Position numbers and translations under genes: made by a program. A DNA stretch of 64,000 nt from the NCBI GenBank assembly GCA_963556145.1, contig OY744463.1, positions 2,356,001 through 2,420,000 of the forward strand. The letters run 5' to 3'. How positions within the stretch are numbered: position 1 is the stretch's first letter; the number at the start of each line of letters is the position of its first letter. A model generated the notes under the pieces. It was not told the DNA's origin, searched no databases, and saw only the letters and a program-made list of their open reading frames with translations. Source of the DNA: Hygrocybe punicea (taxonomy: Eukaryota; Basidiomycota; Agaricomycetes; Agaricales; Hygrophoraceae). Positions 35,507 to 47,923 of the stretch are shown here, in pieces.

Positions 35507-36684
35507 ATGGCGACCCCGACAGCTCCTCCCTTGGGCAAATATCTAGCTTCAACTGGTGTGTCAAGCTCGGTGCTCCCGACCGTCAGTGCGCTGACCAGTG
35601 ACAAGATAAAAAAACGCGTGACAAGGCTATAAAACACCTCTCCATCTTCCTGTCTGATTCCTCGGGGGATGTCCTGTCTGAACTCCAGATGGCTAAATTA
35701 TGGAAAGGAATTTTCTACTGTGTGTTTACAGAAGTCCTTCACATCGCCCGCGGCTGTTTATCGGTTTTATGACAGGCTTTTGGATGTCGGATAAACCCCT
35801 CGTGCAGCAAGCACTCGCCAGTGAAATCGCGGAATTGATTCTTACCATTACATCCACCACTTCGTCGTTGGCGTTCCTCCGTGGATTCTGGGAAACAACG
35901 GTCCGAGAGTGGAGCGGAATTGACCGCCTACGGTGGGTGGTTTAGTCAAGACAACGGCACGGATGGAAATGCTTACGATTGTTTAGAATCGACAAGTATT
36001 ACATGCTTGTCCGAAGGTTTGTAAATGCCTCTTTCAGGCTACTCTTACGGACGGATTGGGACGAGTTTGCGTGCAATGAGTATAACAACATATTGACTAA
36101 ACCGGGAGGGCCGTTATGGTACAGTCGTTCTCAGTCCTCTTTCTCTTGTCCCTGAAGTCCCTTGTCCTGTTGTTGAAAGCCCAGATGACATCCGCGTACC
36201 AACGAGCTTGGCGTACCACCTCTCTGACATCTACCTAGAGGAGTTGAATAAAGCACTTGCAAATCCACCAACGCCGTCTCCTCCCCCAGCACCGTTGTCT
36301 ACACTTCTCGCCCCATTTTTTACTCTCGCTGCACGCACACCCACGAATACTACTTATCGGCGTGTACAATCAGCTCTCCTTGAGCCTCTTATTACTGCTC
36401 TAAGTCAACCCTATTCTGACGATCCTCTAAATCCCAAGGGATCCCAGTTCAATCTGCCTACATTCACCATCCTGGTATCGAACTCTTGCGTATCGAACTC
36501 TCATAAAGGACCAATGGAAGTTACCGGGTTGAGGGAAGCACTGCTCAAACTTATATTTGAGGAAGCCAGTAACGAGAGAACGAGAGATTCTAACCGGCGG
36601 AAAATGTATGCCTTTTGGAAGAATCACGTCGACGAAGAAGATGATGGTGAGAGGGTACTGACAGAGGTACCCCAACTGATTTAG
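35507..36684 (+). CDS. RRP1: Ribosomal RNA processing protein 1 (RRP1/NOP52)
   Basis: Five exons, join(35507..35555, 35606..35719, 35776..35932, 35987..36118, 36180..36684), 318 aa. Rrp1 is a nucleolar factor of the 66S pre-ribosome needed for 27S rRNA processing. The family blocks are LGKYLASTDKKTRDKAIKHL, then ELQMAKLWKGIFYCFWMSDK and KYYMLVRRFVNASFRLL. IRVPTSLAYHLSDIYLEELN and the C-terminal RDSNRRKMYAFWK complete the pattern. Introns of 49-61 nt fit exactly in phase. A 15-bp duplication (36475-36504) repeats VSNS in the conserved NSC region, which is an unusual local insertion. The stop is 114 bp from the stop of the TBC gene. Confidence 0.93.
36475..36504 (+). repeat. In-frame 15-bp tandem duplication in RRP1
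   Basis: GTATCGAACTCT occurs at 36475-36486 and again at 36490-36501, so the protein reads VSNSCVSNSH. It looks like a recent duplication within the coding sequence. Confidence 0.75.
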
Positions 36685-36798
36685 TCCTCGTATGTCACAT
36701 TGTTATCCTTTGACTTCATACACTACATGTGAAGCTGAAGCGAGGCGTGAATCTTGTGGGTTCAACATTTAACTGCAAGATTACTTCTAAACTTGACT

Positions 36799-39027
36799 TC
36801 ACAAGTCTGGTAGTTCTCGGTGTATCAACCTTGTCCATGTACTCTCTTTCCACCAGTCTTCCATGCTATCAATTCTATCCCAAAGTGTTTCTTCATCCAC
36901 GCCATATATTTCATATTTTCCTCCATTCATAGGTCGACCTTCTCTTTTCGCTACTTCCAGGGCGGGCTTGTTTTCCCCTCTGGTAAAATTTGAAAAATGA
37001 CAACTTAGAAAATATTCGGGCAGTAAATAACAACGAATGACCGACTTCAGTAGTTCAAGTAGTTCCTGCCGATCTGGAAAGAATAGACGCGGTTCAAGCA
37101 CAGCTAGAATCCCGAGAGCGGCACGGAACAGAAATGAATCGCCTTCGAGTAATAGGACGTCCCAGAGACGGGCGCAAGCTTCGAATGGGAGATGGTCCAA
37201 GAAAAGTGGGAGGAGCCAGTCAGGAAGGTACGCCGAAGGTGAGATCTGATGTTGCTTAAAATTGAAATAGACTTCACGGAAGAAGATTCTACTGTGAAAG
37301 TATCCAAATGACCAGCACTAATATATGCTTACTTTTCGGCATGCCGTCAGCAAGTAATGTATCGAATATCCTACAATGAAATGAACTGAATGAATATAAT
37401 AAAGTCAACATTCGTTCCATACCTAAAGTACGCCTCGACCTATGCCCTATTAGCCAATCATGGAGTATGGAGTTGGAGGTTGAGAGAAACTTACATCGTC
37501 TCGGCTACCCATGCCACCGAAAAACGACCTCATACAATGACGCTCTAACAAGTTCCTCATGACAATGAATCCTTGCTGAGGCGGCATGCTGATAAGTACC
37601 ATTGCTGCGATCCGAGAGACTCCAGGTGTGTATCCCAAGCCCTCATCAGAACGTGACACGACCCACGCACACAGCATATCTTTGAGGTCTTGATACAACG
37701 GCCCTGTTTCAGGATGAAATATATGAAGTGCAGGGAGTGTTTTTTCGACATCTTGTTCGATTAGACCCAGCGTCGTCGTTGGAAAAGTGCCAGCGGTCAA
37801 CGCGCGCTTCGCTCGTGCAAGACATGTGCGGAAAGTATCTGATTCGAGCCAATAACAATGATGCAGTCAAGACGGAGCTGCCTGAGTTTGTGGTCTCTAC
37901 CTTTGCTCAGCGCGAGCGCATTTCCGACTGCCTGCTCCCACATCGAGGCCCGCAACTTTGAAGGGATTCCATTCCACCACAGCCTCCTCAATGACGGATT
38001 TGTATTTACGACTCTCCAATCCGGGAGAATCTCCCTTTCCCAAATATGAAGCGACTCTTCAACCTTCTTTTCGCGCGCAGATCTACGTTCTTGTAATGCT
38101 TTTCGTTTCTTTTCCGCTAACGGAATCAAATTAGAAGGAAGTAAAGGAAGAAGCAACTCAACGATGTCTACCTGCGGTACGACTCTGCTTCATCATGGAT
38201 TCCCAGTCTGCCATATGCTTCTTATCCTCTTTGCGGCTTTTCGGAGGCAAGAAAGTTGGTCTAGTTTTGCTCATGACCTTCTGGAACGTGCTTGGACCTA
38301 CAGACCGGGTCGGACGATGAGGTCTAAACGTAGAGGGTCGCTCAGGAGCAGATGACGAGGGAGAAGATTCCGAGTGTGCTAATGATGGAGCTTGATCCAA
38401 TGAAGAAGCAGACATCGGGCCGGAATGAGGTGGTGTCGGGAGATGGTCCTGGTCTGAACGTTGACCGTCCTGGTCTGAACGTAGACACTCTGGTTGTATA
38501 TTGACAGACCTGGGGCGCTCTGATGGTACCTCCACGCGGGTGGAGGGATGCTGAGAGGCATCAATGATGACAGCGGGATATGGGACTACAGTGGGTTCTT
38601 CGTGATTAATATTGTAAGTTTCGCTTAGTCCTTCAGATAGAGATATGTGAGACAAGTTATGAGGAAGTCCAGGATCCCCAAGACTCCGTGGAGACGATTG
38701 AGAAGCAGATACCGAAGGCGTGTCGAGAGAGCGCCTATCCAAGTCGATGGTTGAGACACAAGTGTCGATGTCGCTGTCTTGCGCTTCAAAAAAGCCATTC
38801 GTATGGGTAACTTCTGGCTCAACGGCGGCCCATTCATCTTCAGTTTCGCGGTGTTTTGCCATCACTTCCCGAATGATATCAGGGGAGAACCCTGGAAAGT
38901 CGTCGTGGTCATCGCCGTCGGAGAATGCATCGTCCAAGTCGAACGACGAAGGACGTTGGTTAGTGGGTGTATCTAGGAATATATGAATACCTCCAACATT
39001 AGGCACAGGGACTGGCAGTTCGACCAT
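36799..39027 (-). CDS. TBC-domain Rab GTPase-activating protein
   Basis: Seven exons, complement(join(36799..36979, 37046..37271, 37333..37370, 37423..37439, 37495..37838, 37901..38116, 38172..39027)), 625 aa. The first 280 residues are acidic, Ser/Pro-rich and disordered. The TBC domain begins at RRLWWNGIPSKLRASMWEQA; IPSKLR precedes the usual catalytic-arginine block. GLGYTPGVSRIAAMVLISMP and RNLLERHCMRSFFGGMGSRD correspond to motif B with the glutamine region altered, and FEACARLWDVLLLEGDSFLF to the C-terminal motif. TBC proteins accelerate GTP hydrolysis by Rab proteins in membrane traffic. Two tiny exons (17 and 38 nt) lie in the middle of the domain. The intron at 36980-37045 is 66 nt without a stop. 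Confidence 0.88.
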
Positions 39028-39271
39028 GATGGTTGATAGTACCAGGAGGGTTGTGTGGTGACGACTATTAATATTATGCAGTGTCCGAGTCCGCCAAGGT
39101 GCGGCAACCGTGGCGCGCCATGGTCAGTGCTGGTCTGCTCAACGTTCAACGTTCAACTTCCAACCGCATCGCTCCAGGCCAAGTCTTTTATTTTACTTCA
39201 TTGTCAGTGAGTCTTTAGCTCTTGTAAGAGAAAACACTGTCCAAACTGAGACGAAAGGTTGCTTGAATGTC

Positions 39272-41630
39272 ATGATTGCAGAGATTCTGCTCGTGCTCGC
39301 CGGCCATTTATCGTCGTTATTCCCCACTGACCACACCATTCATCCGGCTTTCGACGACCTCTTGCATCCGGGGGAAAAACAATGTTTGGAGTCTCTAGGA
39401 CACATCGCCTTTCGCTATCGAAAAATCAAGGAGTCTTGTTCAAAGCTTTCACGATCACCTTCAAGTTCACGATATATCTGTGCCCTGTGCGCGACACTCA
39501 ACCAAATCCTCAAGGATGAGTACGAGACCCTCGTGGTGGACACAGAAGCCAAAGTTTTGATGCGTGATCCAAATCTTGTTGGGAGCGGCTCGTTCGTTCC
39601 ATTATCCGCTGTACTCGCAACGTTTGCTGAATGGGACGCGCCTCTGACTGCTTTAACGTGCCTGGTCGAAGAGTTACAGGCGCAACAACACTGGCAACCT
39701 GGGCCACTCATTGATATGCTATTGACACGCTCGCGCACTGGGATCCATCGAATAGCCAACATAATTTCGCGTCTTTCTATTGCTGTTCAACGTGTCTGGA
39801 GAACACAACTCACAGCATTTATGATTCACGGATCCCTCTCCTCGGCTGATCCAATTGCTTCAGAAACTTTCAGTTTGTTGCAAGGTTCCATGCCATCCTG
39901 CGTCTCATCTCAATCGCGCGATTCCATTGCTTACATTGGTCGCGCTGTCGGTACGGTCAAAGCTGCTAGATGGCAAAAGCAGCTTCCTCGGAGCTTAGCC
40001 TCTGAACACACCAATATGCTTGGCGAGGTTCTACCGGAGGATCAGCATAATTTTGATCGCATTGTTGCTCAGATCCGAACAGATGTGAGCGAATGGCTCT
40101 GGCTAAATGTTCTTACCCGGAAAGATGTTGAGGATGCAGTTGACTCCTTGTAACTTGCACCAATTCCCATCTACATCCTCCTCCTGACATTTTACATATT
40201 CTAGGGCCAATTACTTTTTGCTTCGCAACGGCGAATTCAGTCTTTCTGTCATACGTGAGATAGAACGACTGAAATTGTCACGTCTGACCAGTCGCGCTGG
40301 CCCATCGTCTCTGATTCGCGAGCAAGATTTGAACGTTGCACTGCTTCGAGCCTCACTTGGAACAACAGCTCAGTACGATCCTTCACTTTCTCACCTACGC
40401 ATCTACCTTCCCTCCGGCCCACTTCGTCCTCTCCTTCCCTCTCTTGGCGCTGCGCACCGAAAAAATTCACCATCTCTAGCTGCCAACGAGCTGACGTCAT
40501 TCGACGACTTGCTCCTTGGTGTGCCTCTGACACTGACTTACACGGTTACTTGGCCATTGGATCTTTTTCTTCACCCTTCCGATCTTCAGATATACGGGGC
40601 TCTTTTCGGATATCTCTCCTCCTTGCGCAAAACTCATACGCGAATTCATACATGCTGGGCGTCGTTGTCAAATGCACAGCGGGCGAGACGGAGATGGACG
40701 GGGCTTGGTGAAGGTGGGACTGCGGATTTAGAAGTAAGGAGGAGACTACTGCGATGCGGATGGGGTGTCGTGCGCGATATGGGATGGTTTTTGGATTCGC
40801 TTTTAGGATATGTCATGACGGATGTCATTGACATGGAGTTCCGACGACTGAAGGAGCGATTAGGCGGATCTGCGCGGGGTGCGGGAGAAGGGGGCAAGTC
40901 ACTAAAACCACAAACAACGAGCAGCAACCCGCCTGCTGTGGACGTCAACGAACCAACTACTGATCCCTTTATTCATTCTGGCAGTCGGTCCTCACAAGCC
41001 ATCCCTTCCGTATCCACTCATGTGGATTTCACCACTCTTCGCCATATCCACAACACCTATCTGGAACGATTGTTGACTGGTTGCCTGCTTTCCAGCCCTG
41101 CTCTCGTGGCGATCATTCGGCCTATATTTGAGGTGTGCGAAAGATTTGTTGCGCAAGTGGAGAGATGGGGAGGGGACGTATTACCCGCACTCCTGTTCGA
41201 AGGTAGTTTAGCAGCGGGGGGAGAAGATCAAGTCGGTGCCATGGTTCAAGAACGCTGGGTCATTGTGCACGAGATCAACGAGGCATTTGCTTCACCTTTT
41301 GTTTTCTGACATGTTCACTCATGGCCTTTCGATTCATAGACACTACACACACTCCTGGAGTCATTCTATAATCAACTTTCACTGTCTACATCACAGCAAC
41401 CATTCACTGCAACGAGTGACGCGTCAAAGTCGATCGTGTTCAACGTTAGTACGATGAACGCAACTTTGGTGCGACCCAAACATGTAAAGGGGCTGGCAGA
41501 TGATGGAGAGGTCCGGCGACACGTAGAGCGCCTTCTGTTGCGTCTGGATTTCAATGGAGGGTTTTCGAAAGCAAGGAATAGACAAGGTCGAGTTCCGTCG
41601 GATATATTGACGGAGGGTGGGCTGGCATAG
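39272..41630 (+). CDS. GCP4: Gamma-tubulin complex component 4 (GCP4, Spc97/Spc98 family)
   Basis: Exon 1 39272..40149 and exon 2 from 40205 are clear. A third exon 41340..41630 completes the protein, about 740-750 aa. The start MIAEILLVLAGHLSSLF is the usual GCP4 opening. DPLTALTCLVEELQ-like helices and FLLRNGEFSLSVIREIERL form the GRIP1/GRIP2 body, with LTLTYTVTWPLDLFLHPSDL and YVMTDVIDMEFRRLKERL in GRIP2. Exon 3 adds TLHTLLESFYNQLSLSTSQ and a final VERLLLRLDFNGGFSK, typical of the GCP C-terminus. Without exon 3 the frame would stop at 41307-41309. The donor of intron 2 is undecided among 41259, 41265 (GTGCAC) and 41283 (a GC), all phase 0. GCP4 builds the gamma-tubulin ring that nucleates microtubules. 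Confidence 0.88.
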
Positions 41631-41700
41631 AGCCCATTGTAAAATGAGGCCCTAAACATGATTGATGCGATCGCAAGACGGGTGTCCGCGATAGCGAACT

Positions 41701-41713
41701 TATAATAATAATA
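41701..41713 (+). repeat. Short (ATA)n microsatellite upstream of IPP1
   Basis: TATAATAATAATA run in the 183-bp gap between GCP4 and the pyrophosphatase gene. It may serve as an AT-rich promoter tract. Confidence 0.5.
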
Positions 41714-41813
41714 ATATTGCCTGACGCTGATTGGCGATAATCAACCTCAAAAGGGCTGCATGGGACCTCTCCATCGCCTCACCCAACAACTCAACTTCCT
41801 CTCAACCAAAACA

Positions 41814-43059
41814 ATGGCCTTTCGTGAGTCACCTCCTCTACTGCCGCGATACCACTCACGGTCTTTTCTTCATGCAGAATACACCCCTCGTCTCGTTGGT
41901 GCACCCAACACATTCGGTGATTCTCCTTTCGTTCTCGCTGGCCATCGATCCTGATATCGTGCCTGGATCAGAACATCGTGTCTTCATCGAACAGAATGGC
42001 TCTGTCGTCTCGTCCTTCCACGACATTCCACTTTTTGCTGACCAAAATAATGGCATCTTCAATATGATTGTGGAAGTTCCTCGTTGGACTAACGCGAAGA
42101 TGGAAATATCCAAAGAGGAGCCGTTCAACCCCATCAAACAAGATATCAAAAAAGGCCGTTTGCGCTATGTTCGCAACTGCTTCCCTCACCACGGGTACAT
42201 TTGGAATTATGGTGCTTTCCCTCAGGCAAGTTCTCTCTCACAGTGACAGATAGATGGATCGGTAGATATTATGCTCATGGCTTGTTGTTCACCATAGACA
42301 TGGGAGGACCCTACTCAATCTCATGCGGAGACAAAAGCCAAAGGCGACAACGACCCTCTCGATGTCTGCGAGATCGGCGAACAGGTTGGATATGTTGGTC
42401 AGGTCAAGCAAGTCAAAGTTCTTGGCATCATGGCACTCCTCGACGAGGGCGAGACTGACTGGAAAGTCATCGTTGTCGACATCCAAGACCCTCTCGCCTC
42501 TAAACTGAACGATATCGAGGATGTGGAAAGACATCAACCTGGGTTAATCCGTGCTACCAATGAATGGTTCCGGTGAGTGCTGGTCTGGACTCCTTCATGA
42601 CAGGGGCGGGGCAGTTCAACTGTTTCCTAGTATCTACAAAATTCCCGATGGCAAACCTGAAAATGCATTCGCCTTTTCCGGCGAGGCCAAAAACAAGAAA
42701 TACGCTACTGAGATCATTCACGAGTGCCATGAGGCCTGGCGCCGTCTCGTCTCTGGCGAGAGTGCTGCGAAAACCGGTGGCTATGACCTCTCCATGTACG
42801 TTTCTTGAAAAGGGTCTTCTCGTTGGGATTATAATAATTTGTTACTTCTCAATAGTCGTAACCTCACCATCCCGAACTCTCCTGGCTTAGTGAGGAGAGA
42901 CGACCCTTCTTACACAGCAATCCCTTTCGACTCGAGGAAGCCTCCTGCTCCCATTGATCCCTCTGGTAAGACACTCTGCATTCATTTCACAAGATGCTTT
43001 CCGTTGACGACACTCCTCCAGTTTCAAAATGGTTCTACATCTCGTCTGCGACTGTGTAG
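41814..43059 (+). CDS. IPP1: Soluble inorganic pyrophosphatase
   Basis: Seven exons, join(41814..41823, 41878..41916, 41972..42225, 42298..42572, 42631..42795, 42856..42965, 43022..43059), 296 aa. It hydrolyses pyrophosphate in the cytosol. The metal-binding signature is [14 protein letters not shown], and [37 protein letters not shown] and [11 protein letters not shown] are family blocks. The end [12 protein letters not shown] is typical of fungal enzymes. The first coding exon has only 10 nt (MAF plus one base). Intron 3 needs a GC donor, CAG|GCAAGT; the spliced [10 protein letters not shown] fits the family and no GT reading does. Length matches the 285-300 aa eukaryotic family. Confidence 0.96.
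42226..42297 (+). other. GC-AG intron in IPP1
   Basis: 72 nt, donor CAG|GCAAGT, acceptor ACCATAG. It joins YGAFPQ to TWEDPTQ in phase 0. The conserved protein leaves no alternative. Confidence 0.9.
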
Positions 43060-43236
43060 AGAAAACGATTAGTGTATCATGTTCAAATATATTTCAAATG
43101 TTGATAAGTTCAATAATTTGAAGTCTCAATACTTTCTACTTCTCAATGGCCCAGTCGTACTAAAGCTACAAGTTGTACTGAACTATGTAAGTGTATCTGG
43201 GATGTAACGCGACTAGACGATTATTTGTCGCGAATT

Positions 43237-46200
43237 TCAATACTTTCGTTTTTCACCCGGTTTTGCCGGTGGGTATCGACAATAGCGGTCTGATATGGAG
43301 GTTACCGTCCACGTTCCTAGAAAAGCCATCAGATAGGAAAGACGGGATTCATAAATCACCTACCTTCCAAGGCCGAAAAAATCGAGTATTCTGTCGTTGT
43401 GACTCCTGAGACTGTGTGTGTCTCCAAGACCTGGCCTGGTTTGCCATTCCTCGTGCTGGTCCCCGAACGCTGGTAAGTGAATGTGAATGGCGGTTCGCCG
43501 ACGAGTGTGAATATTATCTCGGCCTGGTCGCCTACAGAACACGTCAGTGTTCATAACCGAATTCATAACAATACAGTAAGTACGGCATACCCTCGTGGAT
43601 GTCTTGGATGATCTTCTTCCCATGACCAACAAGGGCAGTGGGAATGGGATGTATCACAAATCGCAAGTCTGTAACGGCGGCTCTGCACATCTTTTGTTGA
43701 TGTGCAATGGAAGTGATTGTGAACTCCCCTTGCTGTTGCTGTAGGAGTGAAACAGGCGAAACTCTGGCATCTTGGGTATGTGATTTGCCATTGATGCGAT
43801 AACTGATGAGAGATCATAAGAATCAGGAATAGAACAGAAGGTTTATCTTCAGGAAAGAAGCTCACCCAATCGTCCACGGTGGAATACCTTCCAACTGGAA
43901 CTGCAAGAAGTCTCCCACACAATGATTTTCGTGTCGGTCAAATGGGACGATCGCTGCAGTTTCAACGACGTCAACCCAGATTGACCTGCGCAAAGGATCC
44001 ACTATCGTTTGTGCACAATTTGAAGCATCTTGCACAGATTCAATGGTTATTAGGTGTGGCCCGATCGACTTGAAGGTGTATGAGGGCAAGTCAAGTTTCC
44101 AAGTCTTCTCGAATAGCTCGATGGTTTTGATGTCTACATGACTGGCGGCCAGATTTTTGATTGACAGCTGAAGGGTGAACGGAGGTGTTCCCTCCAATAG
44201 CACAAGACCCTCTGCAGACAGTGCATCAAGAGGAACCAAGAAATCGTGCAAGCAGTATGACATCCTATTCCTGTTCTTGAACTGAGCCGATGGGCGCGCC
44301 AGCACCTCCTGTTCAAACAGTAAGCGCTGTGAGCGAGGTATGACTACAGTCTTATGCTTGGCGAGCGGGTAAGCGGCGTCACCGATTTGCTTCACTTCAT
44401 AGTACATCCTGCCAGATGTAGAAGTGTGGAGTTCAAAGCGTGTTCGAGGCTGAATACTGCTGAACATCGGTTGATCCAAGAGCTGTGTGCCACCGGAATC
44501 ACTGTTTTGAGCTACATTATACATAACCTGAAATGGCGGTTTTCCTGTAAAAAGTTAATTCCAATTATCGGCTTATTGCCAAAAACTAACCCGTAAGTTC
44601 AAGATCAACGTGGTGATCCATGCCTTCACAAATTGGGGGTAGAATATATGAACCATTGTATGCTTCATAGATGGCAGTGGTGTCGGACGAAAGTTTTGCA
44701 GACGGTCTTGGCACCCAATCAACTCTATATGTGTTTGCGTCCGCGACAACGGACCCGGGACATTGCGAGTCCATGACCTATCGAATAAAAATTATCATCG
44801 ATCACCCGAACATTTGGATATAATGTATCATAGGAAGGGCTTACATGAAGTATCTCGTAAAGGCCTTGGTCGGTAACGCGAAGATGGTCATTGGGAGTGT
44901 TGAGAATACTCTCAAGAATCCGATCCTCAGCTTCTTTTCGCCGAAATTTGATTCGCCATGGCTAAAGAAAACCATGCTGAAATTTGTTTGTCATAAAAGC
45001 AGTCGGAGAGCACGAACCCCATCTCCCGTCAGCCGCAAAGGAATGCTAGCTTCCTCTCGCTCCAGAACAGTAATATGACGTTGATCCGCTTGACCGTAAA
45101 ATTTAACAGTCGGCTGTTTAGAAGCAGAGTTGGTACGAAACAACCTGCGTTGCTAGAGATGTTACTGACCTCGACTCGCCTTACATTGACGGAGACACCA
45201 GAGACCGGGATGGAACGTTTACAACCATAGGAATCCTCGATGCTAACTATTATGGCAATGGTCAGCACAAACCACTTTTCCGAGACAATATATAGCACTC
45301 ACTAAGGTCAATGTCAAACGAGCCGCCGTCCTTATCCACTATTTTAGGTATTGGAATCTGTAGTCGTTCCCGAGTAGCTGTGATTCCAGGAAATTGCAAG
45401 GTTTCCAGGCTCTTGGGCCCGACAACCTGAACCTCCAGATTCCACGGACCTGTGCCCTGCATTACAAGATGTCAACACGCAATTCGTTAGGCATCACGTT
45501 TGCACGTAGATCTATTCACCCGAAGATCAACATCCACATCCACCAAACTCCCCGAACAGCTGCTCATCACCCGCTTATTCCTCCCCGTCCCGGCTTGGCC
45601 GCTGACGAACTCTGCGGCCGCAAGAGGGTGCACGACCTGGTTGATACTCGGGCCCTGTAGCGCCACCTTTTTGTAGTTGGCGTCACTCAATTGGGCGAAG
45701 GAGTATGTGTAATGTCCGCTCCGCTCGGGCTGAAGAGTCAACTCCCCTCGGGAGCTGGGGAATGTCTTGGAGAGCTCGCGTGGGGGCTCGTTATCCCTCT
45801 GGGTACGATAATATACATGGAAAGGCGGTGTTCCATGGAATATGAGTGACGCCGCCACTCCTGTGTCGCCGGAACTGTGGCCAGCCGATTAATGATACAG
45901 TGGGAACAGATTAAGAATGAACACGTACCATTCGTGAATCCTTTTCCATTCAATTTGGGCTGTCGGCATAGGTTTTTCGACCACCTTACATGTCTCTGGC
46001 GCCAAGACATCACCATCGCAATACTGAGAAACATATTGTAGGTTAAACTTAGGAAAAGGAAAAGCTAAAACGCACTTTCCCGGTGACTCCAAGGATTGTA
46101 TACTCGCCAGATGCATTGACCATGACACTTAGCTCCCTCTTATCTGGCAACATCTTCAAAGTCTTCTTCCATGGTTTCGACCGCCTACTGCCACCTTGTT

Positions 46201-47895
46201 CGGGGTGGTACATCAAGGTGACTTCCCATGGCGCATCGAGAGCATCAGCCTCATTGGCCGATACTATTAAAGGCGCTTCTGACCCGATGAGCAAAGGCGT
46301 AGGGCTTCCCGGTCCGCAATGTTTGAAGGACATAGTAGGTCGGCGGAGGACGAAGAGTGAGCGAATAGTCTTGGTGTTCAACTTCCCTGTATTGTGATCG
46401 GGGCCATGCTTGCGCGACTCGAACTGTGTCAAAGCATGTGCCTCAGGGTTAACATGAACCACGTTCCCGAGTCCATCCATGACTTCTTCGAGGGCATACA
46501 GATGTGTTCCGAGTGCGTCCAACGCTACGGCCAAAGGGATGCTTAGATCTTGCGGTATGTCCCCCCTGTCGGTCTCTTTCAGAGTGACAACACCATGGCT
46601 GGATTGCCCACGGTAGTCAGGTCCCCCTTCGATACCTTCCACCAAGAAATGCTCTTTCCTTCCATTTACGGTCTTGGACCACCGCAAACTCAATGGGGGA
46701 ACGCCATAGACATTTATCGTGAACTCCAGATTCGCATTCTGCCCTGCGCACCGCATGTCTTGACCTTGCATCGAAACTGCATCATCGGCGAACTGTACGC
46801 TTGGGCATGGTACAACAATCACCTCGGCAGCGTGTGCAATGCGTGCTTCGGTATTGGACGAATCAAGGACACCTTGGAGGCGAAGTATTCCGGGTCTAGT
46901 GAGGCGGATGTGTACGAGGGATTGGGTCTTCTGAAGGGCGGAGTGTGCACCGTGCAGTTCAGCATTGTCGTCGTTTTCGGCGTCGTCGGCGTCGTCGTAC
47001 TCGTCATACTCGTCCGAGTCGCGTTGCGTAGAAGTGACTGGCCGAAAGAATGGCAGGGCTGCCATGCGAGCCTGTTCAATTGCCTTCAAGTCCTTCGCAT
47101 TCAATTCAAAGAGTTCTGCCTTTCCGTGTGTCTCATCTTCCGTGTACCCCAGTGGCATCAGACTGTACTTGACGGAAAGCGGGGTCGTATTGTTCAGTAG
47201 AATAGGGATGAGGATACTATTACTCGGAGGTGCAAGGCAGTACGTGTAATCGTTGGGGTTGAGATGGGCTGTGATGACGGGTGACATGCGGACGGTGTGT
47301 TGACCGAGGAGATGGGCTTCCCTGCCGCTGGACGTTGGTGTGAGGAGCCCAAAGCTGAACGGAGCTATGAGATCGAACAGAGTGAAAGGTTCGGGTATGT
47401 ACTGTACGGATGGGATGTCTGGTCTACCTATGAATGAAAGTCGAGTTTGGTGCAACGTTGAAAGCGTAGGGCAACGCACTGGAGAAGCCAGGAAAAGGGT
47501 GGCCCAGTCCAGTAGTATTTCTTGCAATGCCCAAATCAAATGCACCAAACAACAAACCGTCCAGAAACCAGAGGCAAGCAATTTGCAGAAGAACCACCGA
47601 TGTTCCATAATTGAGCCGGGGAATGCGCAGCTGCGAGAGGGTCAAACAATAGGCAAAATCGACGAATAGCCATTTTTTCCCGTAATTGGTGTGAACATGT
47701 TCTGGGGTGAATAGATATTGGAAGAAATCAAAGAGCTTGATGGCCTTGACATGTCTGGATCAGCATGACAGCGACGTTGGAGAGAAATCTGCTCACCTGG
47801 CAAAGGAACCCCAAGCTCAAGAAATAAAGTCGCTGTGAAGGAACATCCACGTATTTCTCAGGGATTACAGGTTTCGGTGGACCTGCAGCGGACAT
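43237..47895 (-). CDS. POM152: Nuclear pore membrane protein POM152
   Basis: Fourteen exons, complement(join(43237..43316, 43364..43531, 43591..43802, 43866..44544, 44591..44777, 44845..44961, 45018..45113, 45170..45246, 45303..45456, 45520..45874, 45929..46023, 46076..47478, 47546..47744, 47797..47895)), 1306 aa, all phases agree. It is a pore-membrane nucleoporin with a short N-terminal nucleoplasmic part, membrane segments (GTSVVLLQIACLWFLDGLLF) and a long lumenal chain of Ig-like repeats. Repeat signatures recur: GDGPWRIKFRR, GTGPWNLEVQVVGP, LTGKPPFQVMYNV, GTPPFTLQLSIKN, EGIPPWTI and VGEPPFTFTYQR. HLLGQHTVRMSPV opens the lumenal part. The intron at 47479-47545 is the least certain, since a longer version ending at 47425 is possible. 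Length fits yeast Pom152. Confidence 0.93.
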
Positions 47896-47917
47896 GACCG
47901 CTCGACGCCTACGAGAC

Positions 47918-47923
47918 CACGTG
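47918..47923. promoter_or_regulatory. CACGTG palindrome 23 bp before POM152 start
   Basis: CCACGTGAT context in the divergent POM152/RNase III-like promoter. It is paired with a second copy close to the other start codon. Confidence 0.45.

Noticed and set aside
46550..47200. 216-codon plus-strand open frame
   Set aside because: It is antisense to the large POM152 exon and its composition follows that exon. It is a shadow frame.
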